Positions 7,078 through 13,691 of a DNA stretch of 24,027 nucleotides are shown here, in pieces. How positions within the stretch are numbered: the stretch's first letter is position 1; each line of letters opens with the position of its first letter. The DNA comes from JBOHUC01 sp050733935 (GTDB lineage Bacteria > Eisenbacteria > RBG-16-71-46 > DASYSL01). The notes under the pieces were generated by a model. It was not told where the DNA came from and searched no databases. It saw nothing but the letters and a program-made list of their open reading frames with translations. Where the stretch lies: assembly GCA_050733935.1 (NCBI GenBank), contig JBOHUC010000102.1, positions 1 through 24,027 of the forward strand, written 5' to 3'. Both the position numbers and the translations under genes were made by a program.

Positions 7078-8168
7078 GCGTCTGGGTGGATCGCAACACG
7101 CGCGTGGTCGTCCAGGGCATGGGGCGGGACGGCTCGTTCCATGCGAAGGGCATGAAGGAGTACGGGACGAAAGTCGTCGCGGGCGTCTCGCCGACCAAGG
7201 CCGGACAGAAGTTCGAGGGCATTCCGATCTTCGCCACCCTTGCCGAGGCCGTGAAGAAGACGAAGGCGAACACGAGCATCCTCTACGTCCCGGCGGCAGG
7301 AGCGGCGGACGCGATCTACGAGGCGATCGACTCGGGCGTCGATCTCATCGTCGCGATCACCGAGGGCGTGCCGGTGCGCGACATGCTCGGCGTGTGGGAC
7401 TACCTGAAGCGCGTGCAGGCCGCGCGCAAGGGCGGCGGCCCGCGCCTCATCGGACCGAACTGCCCGGGCCTCATCTCGCCGGGACTCTCGAAGGTCGGCA
7501 TCATGCCCGGTCACATTCACAAGCCGGGGCGGATTGGCCTCGTCTCGCGCTCGGGCACGCTCACGTACGAGGTCGTGCATCTCCTCACGCACGCGGGGAT
7601 GGGCCAGTCGACGTGCATCGGGATCGGAGGCGATCCGATCAACGGCACGAACTTCATCGACGCGCTCGCGGCGTTCGAGGCGGATCGCGGGACCGAGGCG
7701 ATCGTCCTGATCGGCGAGATTGGCGGCACCGACGAGGACGAGGCGGCGCTCTACATCAAGAAGCACGTGAAGAAGCCGGTCGTCGCGTTCATCGCAGGGC
7801 AGACGGCCCCGCCCGGAAAGCGCATGGGCCACGCGGGGGCCATTATCTCGGGCGGGAGCGGCACGGCCGCCGAGAAGATGGCCGCGTTCGCGAAGGTCGG
7901 CGTTCCGGTGGCGCGCATCCCCTCGGAGATTCCCGGCCTCGTTGCGAAAGCGCTCGGCCGCCGGGCTCCCGCCGGTGCGGGCGCACGAAAGGAGAACACC
8001 GTGAAGAAGGTCCGGAAAGCGGTCGCGAAAGCGAAGGGGCGGCGCTCGCCGCCCAATCCCTGGACGCAGCTCGAGAAGGACAACCCCCGTCGCAAGACGA
8101 CCGGCGGCGCGACGTCGCGCACGGCGTCGGCGCGCGGGAAAGCCTCCACGCGCGCCAAGAAGAAGTAA
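7074..8168 (+). CDS. sucD: succinyl-CoA synthetase, alpha subunit, with Lys/Arg-rich C-terminal extension
   Basis: A 364-residue protein. Residues 1-295 match the usual alpha subunit (about 290 residues): a CoA-binding Rossmann domain (VVVQGMGRDGSFHAKGM), GPNCPGLISPG, and the phosphorylated His253 in MGHAGAIISGG. After GLVAKALG (~295), where the family normally ends, come ~69 extra residues. The last 55 contain 19 Lys/Arg and only 2 Asp/Glu (KKVRKAVAKAKGRR, ending STRAKKK), with a central NPWTQLEKDNPRR. The tail is in frame with no stop, but AAGGAG (7989-7994) and GTG 8001 would start translation of the tail alone. SucD binds CoA and carries the phosphohistidine. The role of the tail is unknown; nucleic-acid binding is only a charge-based guess. 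Confidence 0.95.
   Translation: MSVWVDRNTRVVVQGMGRDGSFHAKGMKEYGTKVVAGVSPTKAGQKFEGIPIFATLAEAVKKTKANTSILYVPAAGAADAIYEAIDSGVDLIVAITEGVPVRDMLGVWDYLKRVQAARKGGGPRLIGPNCPGLISPGLSKVGIMPGHIHKPGRIGLVSRSGTLTYEVVHLLTHAGMGQSTCIGIGGDPINGTNFIDALAAFEADRGTEAIVLIGEIGGTDEDEAALYIKKHVKKPVVAFIAGQTAPPGKRMGHAGAIISGGSGTAAEKMAAFAKVGVPVARIPSEIPGLVAKALGRRAPAGAGARKENTVKKVRKAVAKAKGRRSPPNPWTQLEKDNPRRKTTGGATSRTASARGKASTRAKKK
7989..8168 (+). other. internal ribosome binding site and in-frame start for a 55-residue basic protein
   Basis: AAGGAG at 7989-7994, 6 nt before GTG 8001, is a better ribosome binding site than that of sucC. It would produce MKKVRKAVAKAKGRR... to the sucD stop: 55 residues, 11 Lys and 8 Arg. This may be a separate small basic protein fused to, or also translated from, sucD. 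No expression evidence is available. Confidence 0.35.
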
Positions 8169-8193
8169 TCCGAGGAAGGAGTCGAATCCGAGC

Positions 8194-8610
8194 ATGTCGA
8201 ATGCGAATCGCACGCTGTTCATCGTCAAGCCCGACGCCGTGGAGCGGAACCTGATCGGGCGCATTCTCGCGCACGTCGAGGAGGCGAACTTCCGCCTGAT
8301 CGCCGGGCGCTACGCGCGCCTCACGCGCGAGCAGGCGGAGACGTTCTACGCCGAGCATCGCGAGCGCCCGTTCTTCGGCGACCTGGTCGCGTACATGACC
8401 TCCGGTCCCGTGTTTCTGGCGGCGCTCGAGGGCGACGGCGGCCCGCTCCGGTTGCGCGAGGTGGTCGGGGCGACGGATCCTGCCCAGGCGGCGGAGGGCA
8501 CGGTGCGGAAACGCTTCGGGCTCGACAAACAGCGCAACTCCGTGCACGCTTCGGACTCCGCGACCTCGGCAGAGAGAGAAACCAAGTTCTTCTTTCCCAA
8601 GGAATTATGA
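8194..8610 (+). CDS. ndk: nucleoside diphosphate kinase
   Basis: A 138-residue enzyme that transfers the gamma phosphate between nucleoside di- and triphosphates via a phosphohistidine. The N-terminus RTLFIVKPDAVERNLIG and the active-site motif NSVHASDS (His118) are canonical, and length is normal for the bacterial family. The purine-rich GAGGAAGGAG at 8172-8181 lies 12 nt before ATG 8194, slightly far. It follows sucD by 25 nt and ends the operon before a hairpin. The pairing with sucCD makes sense because succinyl-CoA synthetase forms ATP or GTP that Ndk can redistribute. No oddities were seen. Confidence 0.97.
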   Translation: MSNANRTLFIVKPDAVERNLIGRILAHVEEANFRLIAGRYARLTREQAETFYAEHRERPFFGDLVAYMTSGPVFLAALEGDGGPLRLREVVGATDPAQAAEGTVRKRFGLDKQRNSVHASDSATSAERETKFFFPKEL

Positions 8611-8615
8611 CGCAT

Positions 8616-8641
8616 GCGCCGTCCGCCAATCCGGACGGTGC
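8616..8641 (+). terminator. hairpin after ndk, probable terminator without a strong U tract
   Basis: A 10-bp stem (8616-8625 with 8632-8641, one G-U pair) encloses the 6-nt loop CCAATC directly after the ndk stop. The following sequence (CTCGAAAAT) has no U run, so termination efficiency is uncertain. A new promoter candidate follows at 8676, which fits an operon boundary here. Confidence 0.5.
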
Positions 8642-8675
8642 CTCGAAAATGAACCAGCCGGGCCCGCGCTCCCTA

Positions 8676-8699
8676 TGGTAGAGTGCCCCGGACCGGGGC
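8676..8699 (+). promoter_or_regulatory. extended -10 promoter candidate with adjoining palindrome upstream of yceD
   Basis: TGG-TAGAGT (8676-8684) fits an extended -10 element (TGnTAnnnT); no -35 is evident. It is followed immediately by the perfect inverted repeat GCCCCGG-A-CCGGGGC (8685-8699), which overlaps the likely transcription start. A second overlapping repeat, CCGGG-G-CCCGG, is at 8693-8703. The palindrome sits where an operator for the fatty-acid operon would be expected, or it may fold in the mRNA leader. Confidence 0.4.
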
Positions 8700-8717
8700 C
8701 CGGTGAGGGGTCCATCC

Positions 8718-9197
8718 ATGGCGGCCTTACGCCTTGATCTGTCGGCCCTTAAGTCCGGTCACAACCAGGTCCACCTGACGGTTCCGCCGGCGAGTCTCGG
8801 ACTCGCCGATCCGGAATGGCCCGCACCGCTCGACGTCTCGATCGACGCCGACCGCTCGGGCGACCAGGTGAGCGTCAACGCACGCGTGACCACGACGAGC
8901 GCGGGTGAGTGCGCGCGCTGTCTGCGCGACTTTTCAGCCCCGCTCGATTTCGTGGTCCATGTCTATGCGGACCGCGCGGGCACGGGCGGCCGGTACGAAA
9001 AGGACCTGTCCGAGGACGACTACGTCGTGTTCCACGACGGACGTCACCTGGACCTCGACGAACACGTCCGCGAAGCCGCGCTCCTCGCCCGACCGATGGC
9101 GCCCTTGTGCAGGAGCGAATGCCGGGGTCTCTGCTCCCGTTGCGGCGCCGACTGGAACGAAGGGACGTGTCCCCACCGGGACGCGCCCGGAACCTGA
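8718..9197 (+). CDS. yceD: DUF177/YceD family protein
   Basis: A 159-residue protein of the YceD (DUF177) family, nearly always encoded directly before rpmF as it is here. Seen: an N-terminal beta-rich half, the CARCL motif in the middle (ECARCLRDFSAPLDF), and a Cys-rich C-terminus (CRSECRGLCSRCGADW, then CPH) likely to bind zinc. Family members have been linked to 23S rRNA accumulation/ribosome biogenesis; the exact role here is inferred from conservation and position. ATG 8718 is preferred because GAGGGG (8705-8710) lies 7 nt upstream; GTG 8703 in the same frame would overlap that site. It is probably the first gene of the lipid operon. Confidence 0.88.
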   Translation: MAALRLDLSALKSGHNQVHLTVPPASLGLADPEWPAPLDVSIDADRSGDQVSVNARVTTTSAGECARCLRDFSAPLDFVVHVYADRAGTGGRYEKDLSEDDYVVFHDGRHLDLDEHVREAALLARPMAPLCRSECRGLCSRCGADWNEGTCPHRDAPGT

Positions 9198-9233
9198 GGG
9201 CGAGAGCGCCCGAATCTTCGGAGGAATTGCAGC

Positions 9234-9416
9234 ATGGCCGTTCCCAAGCGACGTCATTCCAGCACGCGCGGCAAGAAGCGCCGCACGAACTGGAAGCTGA
9301 AGCACCCGGGTCTCAGTACCTGCGCCCACTGCGGGCAGCCCCGGCTCCCGCACCGCGTGTGCGCGAACTGCGGCCACTACGGCGGCGAAGAGGTTCTCGT
9401 TCCGAAGAACGCGTGA
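9234..9416 (+). CDS. rpmF: 50S ribosomal protein L32
   Basis: A 60-residue large-subunit ribosomal protein. MAVPKRRHSSTRGKKRR is the canonical N-terminus and four cysteines (C30, C33, C43, C46) form the zinc ribbon retained in the C+ version of L32. GGAGG at 9220-9224 lies 9 nt before the ATG. The stop overlaps the plsX start in GTGA. The order yceD-rpmF-plsX-fab is conserved in many bacteria and couples ribosome and lipid gene expression. The intact zinc ligands mean that this is not a zinc-independent paralogue. Confidence 0.97.
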   Translation: MAVPKRRHSSTRGKKRRTNWKLKHPGLSTCAHCGQPRLPHRVCANCGHYGGEEVLVPKNA

Positions 9417-10465
9417 GTCCCGCTCCGGGCACCAGTGCGGCGGGAGGATCCGTCCCGGTCATCGGCGTCGATGCGATGGGCGGGGATTACGGCCCTCCGG
9501 TCGTCGTGCCCGGCGTGGTCATGGCGCTGACGGAGTTCGCCGGCCGATTCAAGGTCGTGCTGCTCGGGGACCTCGAAGAAGTCCGCTACGAGCTCAGCAA
9601 GCTCAAAGTCCCCGATCTCGCCATCGAGCTGGTCCACGCGCCCGAGCGTGTGGAGATGGACGAGCCCGCAGCCACGGTCCTCCGGCGCAAGCCGAACTCC
9701 TCCCTCGCCATCGCCACCCAGTTGCAGAAGGAACGGAAGATCGACGCGTTCTTCAGCGCCGGATCGACCGGTGCCGTGGTCGCGGTCTCGCTCCTTGGGC
9801 TCGGGCGCCTCGAGCGCGTGAGCCGGCCTGCGATCGCGACCATCTTCCCGAACCGCGGGAAGGGCTGCGTGGTGCTCGACGTCGGCGCGACGGCCGATTG
9901 CAAGCCGCAGCACCTCGTCCAGTTCGGCGAGATGGGCTCGTGCTACGCACACGACGTGCTGGGCCTGCCCGAGCCGCGCGTGGGGCTGCTCTCGATCGGG
10001 GAGGAGCCCGGGAAGGGTGACGAGCTGAGACAGGAGACGCACAAGCTGCTCGCGGAAATGACGCACCTCAACTTCATCGGCAACGTCGAGGGGCGCGACA
10101 TCCTGAGAGGCGAGGTGGACGTGGTCGTGACCGACGGCTTCACCGGAAACGTGGTCCTGAAGCTCGCGGAGAGCGTGGTCGGCTACATCGCGACGAGTTT
10201 CCGGCGCGAAGTGGGCCGAAGCCTCCAGTCGAAGCTCGGAGCGCTGCTCTTGAAGCCCGCGTTCGTCCGCCTGCGCTCCCAGTTCGACTACGCCGAATTC
10301 GGCGGCGCGCCGCTCCTCGGCGTGGACGGTGTCATCTTCATCGGCCACGGACGTTCCTCTCCGCGCGCGATCCGAAGCGGCCTGCGCGCGAGCGCCACGT
10401 TCGTCGAGCGTCAGGTGAACCTCCACATCCAGGATCTCCTGAGACTGAATCATGCCGAGTCCTAG
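9413..10465 (+). CDS. plsX: phosphate acyltransferase PlsX
   Basis: A 350-residue enzyme that converts acyl-ACP to acyl-phosphate for phospholipid synthesis with PlsY/PlsC. The signature GVDAMGGDYGPPVVV starts at residue ~17; TVLRRKPNSSLAIA, AFFSAGSTGA, and VVTDGFTGNVVLK further on are all typical. GTG 9413 overlaps the rpmF stop (GTGA); the first ~15 residues are a non-conserved Ser/Ala/Gly lead. The 3' end overlaps fabH by 14 nt, so the two are likely co-translated. It is a peripheral membrane enzyme by family knowledge. No missing motif. Confidence 0.96.
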   Translation: MSPAPGTSAAGGSVPVIGVDAMGGDYGPPVVVPGVVMALTEFAGRFKVVLLGDLEEVRYELSKLKVPDLAIELVHAPERVEMDEPAATVLRRKPNSSLAIATQLQKERKIDAFFSAGSTGAVVAVSLLGLGRLERVSRPAIATIFPNRGKGCVVLDVGATADCKPQHLVQFGEMGSCYAHDVLGLPEPRVGLLSIGEEPGKGDELRQETHKLLAEMTHLNFIGNVEGRDILRGEVDVVVTDGFTGNVVLKLAESVVGYIATSFRREVGRSLQSKLGALLLKPAFVRLRSQFDYAEFGGAPLLGVDGVIFIGHGRSSPRAIRSGLRASATFVERQVNLHIQDLLRLNHAES

Positions 10466-11531
10466 CCAGCTCCGCGGAGCCACGATTGCCGGCACGGGAA
10501 GCTCCGTGCCCACGAGGGTCCTCTCGAACGCGGATCTCGAGAAGATGGTCGAGACCTCGGACGAATGGATCGTCACGCGCACCGGCATTCGCGAGCGGCG
10601 AATCCTCACCCCCGAAGGCAACAACTCGGACCTGTGCACGGCGGCGGCGGAGAAGGCGCTCGAGATGGCCGGCCTCACCGCACATGACCTCGATCACATC
10701 CTGATCGCGACCGTGACGCCCGACCGGATCCTGCCCTCCATGTCGTGCACCGTGCAGGAGCGGCTCGGGGCGTCGCACGCGGCCGCGATGGACATCAACG
10801 CGGCGTGCACCGGATTCCTGTACGGCCTCGAGGTCGCGCAGGCCCTCGTTCAGTCGGGGACCTCCGACACGGTCCTCCTGATCGGCGCCGAGGCGCTCTC
10901 GCGCATCGTCGACTACACGGACCGGAACACGTGCGTCCTGTTCGGCGACGGTGCGGGAGCGGCCGTGATCCGGCCGTGCGAGCCCGGGACCGGCGTGCTC
11001 GCGGTCAAGCTCGGCGCCGACGGCACGCAGGGCGACATGCTCACGATCCCGGCCGGCGGATCACGGCGTCCGGCCTCGGCCGAGACGGTGGCCGCGCACG
11101 AGCACTTCATCCGCATGCGCGGAAACGAGCTCTTCAAGTTTGCGGTGCGCGCGATGGAAAACGTGTCGCGCGAGGCGCTCGCGTACGCGGAGCGCGATCC
11201 TTCCGAAGTGAACGTGATGATCCCGCACCAGGCGAATCGGAGGATCATCGACGCGACCGCCGAACGCCTCGGCATCGCACCCGAGCGCGTGCTCATGAAC
11301 ATCGAGCGTTACGGCAACACTTCGGCCGCGTCCGTGCCGATCCTGCTCGACGAATCGGTGCGCGCCGGACGCATCAAGGACAAGGACCTGGTCGAGCTCG
11401 TCGCGTTCGGCGGCGGCGTGACCTGGGGGGCCGCCGTCATCGAGTGGAATCCCAAGGCCGCGTTCCCGGCCACCTCGTCACGCGAAGCGAAGGGATCGAT
11501 CGCGGCCGTCCGCACGGGGGCGCCCGCTTGA
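10452..11531 (+). CDS. fabH: beta-ketoacyl-ACP synthase III
   Basis: A 359-residue condensing enzyme that starts fatty acid synthesis from an acyl-CoA and malonyl-ACP. The catalytic triad is visible: Cys119 (NAACTGFLYGL), His259 (IPHQANRRI) and Asn289 (YGNTSAAS). The N-terminal DEWIVTRTGIRER and GAGAAV segments are also typical. About 25 residues after the normal end (WGAAVIEW) form a non-conserved tail. The branched-chain 2-oxoacid dehydrogenase at the left of the window could supply branched acyl-CoA primers, but FabH specificity cannot be read here. It overlaps plsX by 14 nt and fabD by 4 nt. Confidence 0.96.
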   Translation: MPSPSQLRGATIAGTGSSVPTRVLSNADLEKMVETSDEWIVTRTGIRERRILTPEGNNSDLCTAAAEKALEMAGLTAHDLDHILIATVTPDRILPSMSCTVQERLGASHAAAMDINAACTGFLYGLEVAQALVQSGTSDTVLLIGAEALSRIVDYTDRNTCVLFGDGAGAAVIRPCEPGTGVLAVKLGADGTQGDMLTIPAGGSRRPASAETVAAHEHFIRMRGNELFKFAVRAMENVSREALAYAERDPSEVNVMIPHQANRRIIDATAERLGIAPERVLMNIERYGNTSAASVPILLDESVRAGRIKDKDLVELVAFGGGVTWGAAVIEWNPKAAFPATSSREAKGSIAAVRTGAPA

Positions 11532-12478
11532 AGCTCGCGTTCCTGTTCCCGGGCCAGGGCTCGCAGGCCGTCGGCATGGGCCGATCGTTCGCCGAAACGC
11601 ACGCCGAAGCGCGCAGCGTGTTCGACGAAGCGGACCGCGTGCTCGGCTTTGCACTCTCCCGGATCATGTGGGAGGGCCCGGAGGACGTGCTCAAGGCGAC
11701 CGAGAACGCGCAGCCTGCACTCCTCGTCCATTCGGTCGCGGCGCTTCGCGTCGTGACCGCGCGCGGGCTCTCGCCGTCGTACGCGGCGGGTCATTCGCTC
11801 GGTGAATACAGCGCGCACGTCGCGGCGGGCTCGCTCTCGTTCGTGGATGCGCTTTCGCTCGTCCGCCGTCGCGGCGAGCTCATGGCTGAAGCCGGGCGCG
11901 CGGAATCGGGCACGATGGCCGCGATCCTCGGGCTCGACGGCGACGAGGTCGAGGCTGCGTGCGCCGCCGTGCGCGAGGCGGGAGACGGAACGGTCGTGGC
12001 CGCGAACTTCAACAGCCCGGGCCAGGTCGTGATCTCAGGCGAGATCGCGGCCGTCGAGGCCGCCATGGCGGCCTGCAAGGAGCGCGGAGCGAAGCGCGCG
12101 ATCCGGCTTCCGGTCTCGGGCGCCTTCCATTCGCCGCTCATGGGCCCCGCGACCGAAGGACTTCGTGCGGCCCTCGCGAAGGTCGACGTGCGCGACGCGG
12201 CGATTCCCGTAATCGCGAACGTGGATGCTCAGCCGGTTTCGGACGCCGACGAGATCAAGGACCGTCTCGGCCGGCAGCTCCTCGGAGCCGTGCGCTGGGA
12301 GGAGTCCATGCGGAACCTCGTGACTTCGGGCGTCGGCGCGTTCGTCGAGCTCGGAAGCGGAAAGGTTCTCCGCGGCCTGCTCAAACAGATCGCGCCGGAC
12401 GCGAAGAGTGCCAACGTGGACGATGCGGCGAGCCTCGACGAGACGCTGACGGCGATCGGGGCGGGAGCGCGCGCGTGA
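11528..12478 (+). CDS. fabD: malonyl-CoA:ACP transacylase
   Basis: A 316-residue enzyme that loads malonyl groups from CoA onto ACP. FPGQGSQ begins at residue 7, the nucleophile is Ser90 in GHSLGEYSA, and the catalytic His201 lies in GAFHSPLM. The start is taken as TTG 11528, overlapping the fabH stop in TTGA. This rare start codon is supported by the immediate KLAFLFPGQGSQ N-terminus, which leaves no room for a later start. Translation probably depends on ribosomes arriving from fabH. It ends in a GTGA overlap with fabG. Confidence 0.95.
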   Translation: MKLAFLFPGQGSQAVGMGRSFAETHAEARSVFDEADRVLGFALSRIMWEGPEDVLKATENAQPALLVHSVAALRVVTARGLSPSYAAGHSLGEYSAHVAAGSLSFVDALSLVRRRGELMAEAGRAESGTMAAILGLDGDEVEAACAAVREAGDGTVVAANFNSPGQVVISGEIAAVEAAMAACKERGAKRAIRLPVSGAFHSPLMGPATEGLRAALAKVDVRDAAIPVIANVDAQPVSDADEIKDRLGRQLLGAVRWEESMRNLVTSGVGAFVELGSGKVLRGLLKQIAPDAKSANVDDAASLDETLTAIGAGARA

Positions 12479-13272
12479 GCGCGGGGGCGCACATGACGAC
12501 CCAACCGGCGACCGGTGCCGCGGCGGCTCTTCCGCTCGCAGGCCAGGTCGCGATCGTGACCGGCGGTGCCACCGGCATCGGACGCGCCCTCGTCGAGGCT
12601 CTGGCCGCTGACGGCGCCCACGTCGCGATCGTCGCACGGAACCTCGAGCGCGCTGCAGCCGCGGCTACCGAGATCAAGGCCCGCGGACGCTCGGCCGCCG
12701 CGTTCGCGGCCGACGTCGTGGACGAAGGGGCCGTGAACAGCGCGTTCGATGCGATCTTGAAGGCGTTCGGCCGGCTCGATATCGTGGTCAACAACTCGGG
12801 TGTGACCCGGGATGGCCTCGTCCTCCGCATGTCGGATGCCGCCTGGGACGAGGTCGTGGATACGAACCTGAAGGGCGTGTTCCACTGCTGCCGCGCGGCC
12901 GCGCGCACGCTGCTCAAGCAGAAGAGCGGTCGCATCGTCAACATCACTTCCGTCGTGGGACAGATGGGCAACCCCGGCCAGGCGAACTACGTCGCCTCGA
13001 AGGCCGGGGTCATCGGGCTCACGAAGGCGCTCGCGAAGGAATTCGCGCCGCGTGGTGTGACCGTGAACGCGGTCGCCCCCGGCTTCATCCGCACCGCGAT
13101 GACGGACGCGCTGACCGAAGAGCAGCGCGCCGAGATGTTCAAGGCGATTCCGCTGGGCCGGTTCGGTGAACCGGAGGACGTCGCCGAAGTCGTCCGCTTC
13201 CTGGTTTCTCCGAAGGCCGCCTACATCACGGGCCAGGTCTGGAACGTGGATGGCGGCATGGTGATGGCCTGA
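12475..13272 (+). CDS. fabG: 3-oxoacyl-ACP reductase
   Basis: A short-chain dehydrogenase that reduces 3-oxoacyl-ACP with NADPH in chain elongation. The cofactor motif TGGATGIG, NNSG, and the catalytic Ser (NITSVVG), Tyr and Lys (YVASK) are all present, as is the usual C-terminus NVDGGMVM. NNSG replaces the common NNAG, a tolerated change. GTG 12475 overlaps the fabD stop (265 residues); ATG 12493, six codons later with a G-rich stretch before it (259 residues), is an equally possible start. Length is ~12-15 residues longer than usual because of an Ala-rich N-terminus. Confidence 0.94.
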   Translation: MSAGAHMTTQPATGAAAALPLAGQVAIVTGGATGIGRALVEALAADGAHVAIVARNLERAAAAATEIKARGRSAAAFAADVVDEGAVNSAFDAILKAFGRLDIVVNNSGVTRDGLVLRMSDAAWDEVVDTNLKGVFHCCRAAARTLLKQKSGRIVNITSVVGQMGNPGQANYVASKAGVIGLTKALAKEFAPRGVTVNAVAPGFIRTAMTDALTEEQRAEMFKAIPLGRFGEPEDVAEVVRFLVSPKAAYITGQVWNVDGGMVMA

Positions 13273-13311
13273 GGGGTTTTCGGTTGCAGCACGGTGGCAG
13301 CACGACGACGC

Positions 13312-13329
13312 CCCGGATTCGATTCCGGG
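13312..13329 (+). other. hairpin upstream of acpP
   Basis: CCCGGA (13312-13317) pairs with TCCGGG (13324-13329) around a 6-nt loop, in the 87-nt fabG-acpP gap and 15 nt before the acpP ribosome binding site. It may affect mRNA processing or stability. Confidence 0.35.
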
Positions 13330-13344
13330 TCGAACCACACGACG

Positions 13345-13354
13345 AAGGAGGTGA
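13345..13354 (+). promoter_or_regulatory. near-perfect Shine-Dalgarno sequence of acpP
   Basis: AAGGAGGTGA is complementary to the 16S rRNA 3' end over 10 nt, 5 nt before GTG 13360. It decides the acpP start (over upstream in-frame GTGs at 13294 and 13351) and fits the very high ACP level cells need. Confidence 0.85.
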
Positions 13355-13359
13355 ACCGA

Positions 13360-13599
13360 GTGGCCTATAGCGAAGAGAGGGTCAAGGAGATCATCGCCAA
13401 GGAGCTCGAGGTCTCCGTGGATCAACTCACGCCGGACGCCAAGTTCATCGAGGACCTGGGCGCCGACTCGCTCGACACAGTCGAGCTCGTCATGGCGCTC
13501 GAGGAGGAGTTCAGCCTCGACATTCCCGACGAGGATGCCGACAAGATGAAGACCGTCGGTGATGCGCTGAGCTACCTGAAGCAGCACGCACAGCAGTAG
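13360..13599 (+). CDS. acpP: acyl carrier protein
   Basis: A 79-residue acidic four-helix protein that carries acyl chains on phosphopantetheine. The attachment site is Ser37 in GADSLDTVEL. N-terminal SEERVKEIIAKELEV and C-terminal DEDADKMKTVGDAL are typical. The GTG start is set by the strong ribosome binding site at 13345-13354 and gives the canonical length. Unlike its neighbours it is not coupled by overlap: 87 nt separate it from fabG and 92 nt from fabF, and both gaps contain a hairpin. This suggests independent control of its mRNA or translation. Confidence 0.96.
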   Translation: MAYSEERVKEIIAKELEVSVDQLTPDAKFIEDLGADSLDTVELVMALEEEFSLDIPDEDADKMKTVGDALSYLKQHAQQ

Positions 13600-13618
13600 C
13601 GCCGACGCGGCGGGCCGT

Positions 13619-13648
13619 CCGGGACACGCCTCGTGCGATCCGTCCCGG
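13619..13648 (+). other. nested hairpin between acpP and fabF
   Basis: CCGGGAC (13619-13625) pairs with GTCCCGG (13642-13648), and inside it CACG/CGTG (13625-13628, 13632-13635) can form a second stem. No U tract follows. It may be a partial terminator or an RNA-stability element that raises acpP over fabF. Confidence 0.35.
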
Positions 13649-13691
13649 CGCCCGCGCGCCGCGCCCTGTCGGACCCTGACCAAGGAAACGC

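Noticed and set aside
13310..13335. tRNA T-arm-like sequence (GATTCGATTCCGGGTCGAA) before acpP
   Set aside because: No acceptor, D or anticodon arms can be drawn around it; only a short hairpin remains.
13294..13359. N-terminally extended acpP from GTG 13294
   Set aside because: The extension covers the hairpin and the Shine-Dalgarno; GTG 13360 gives the canonical ACP length.
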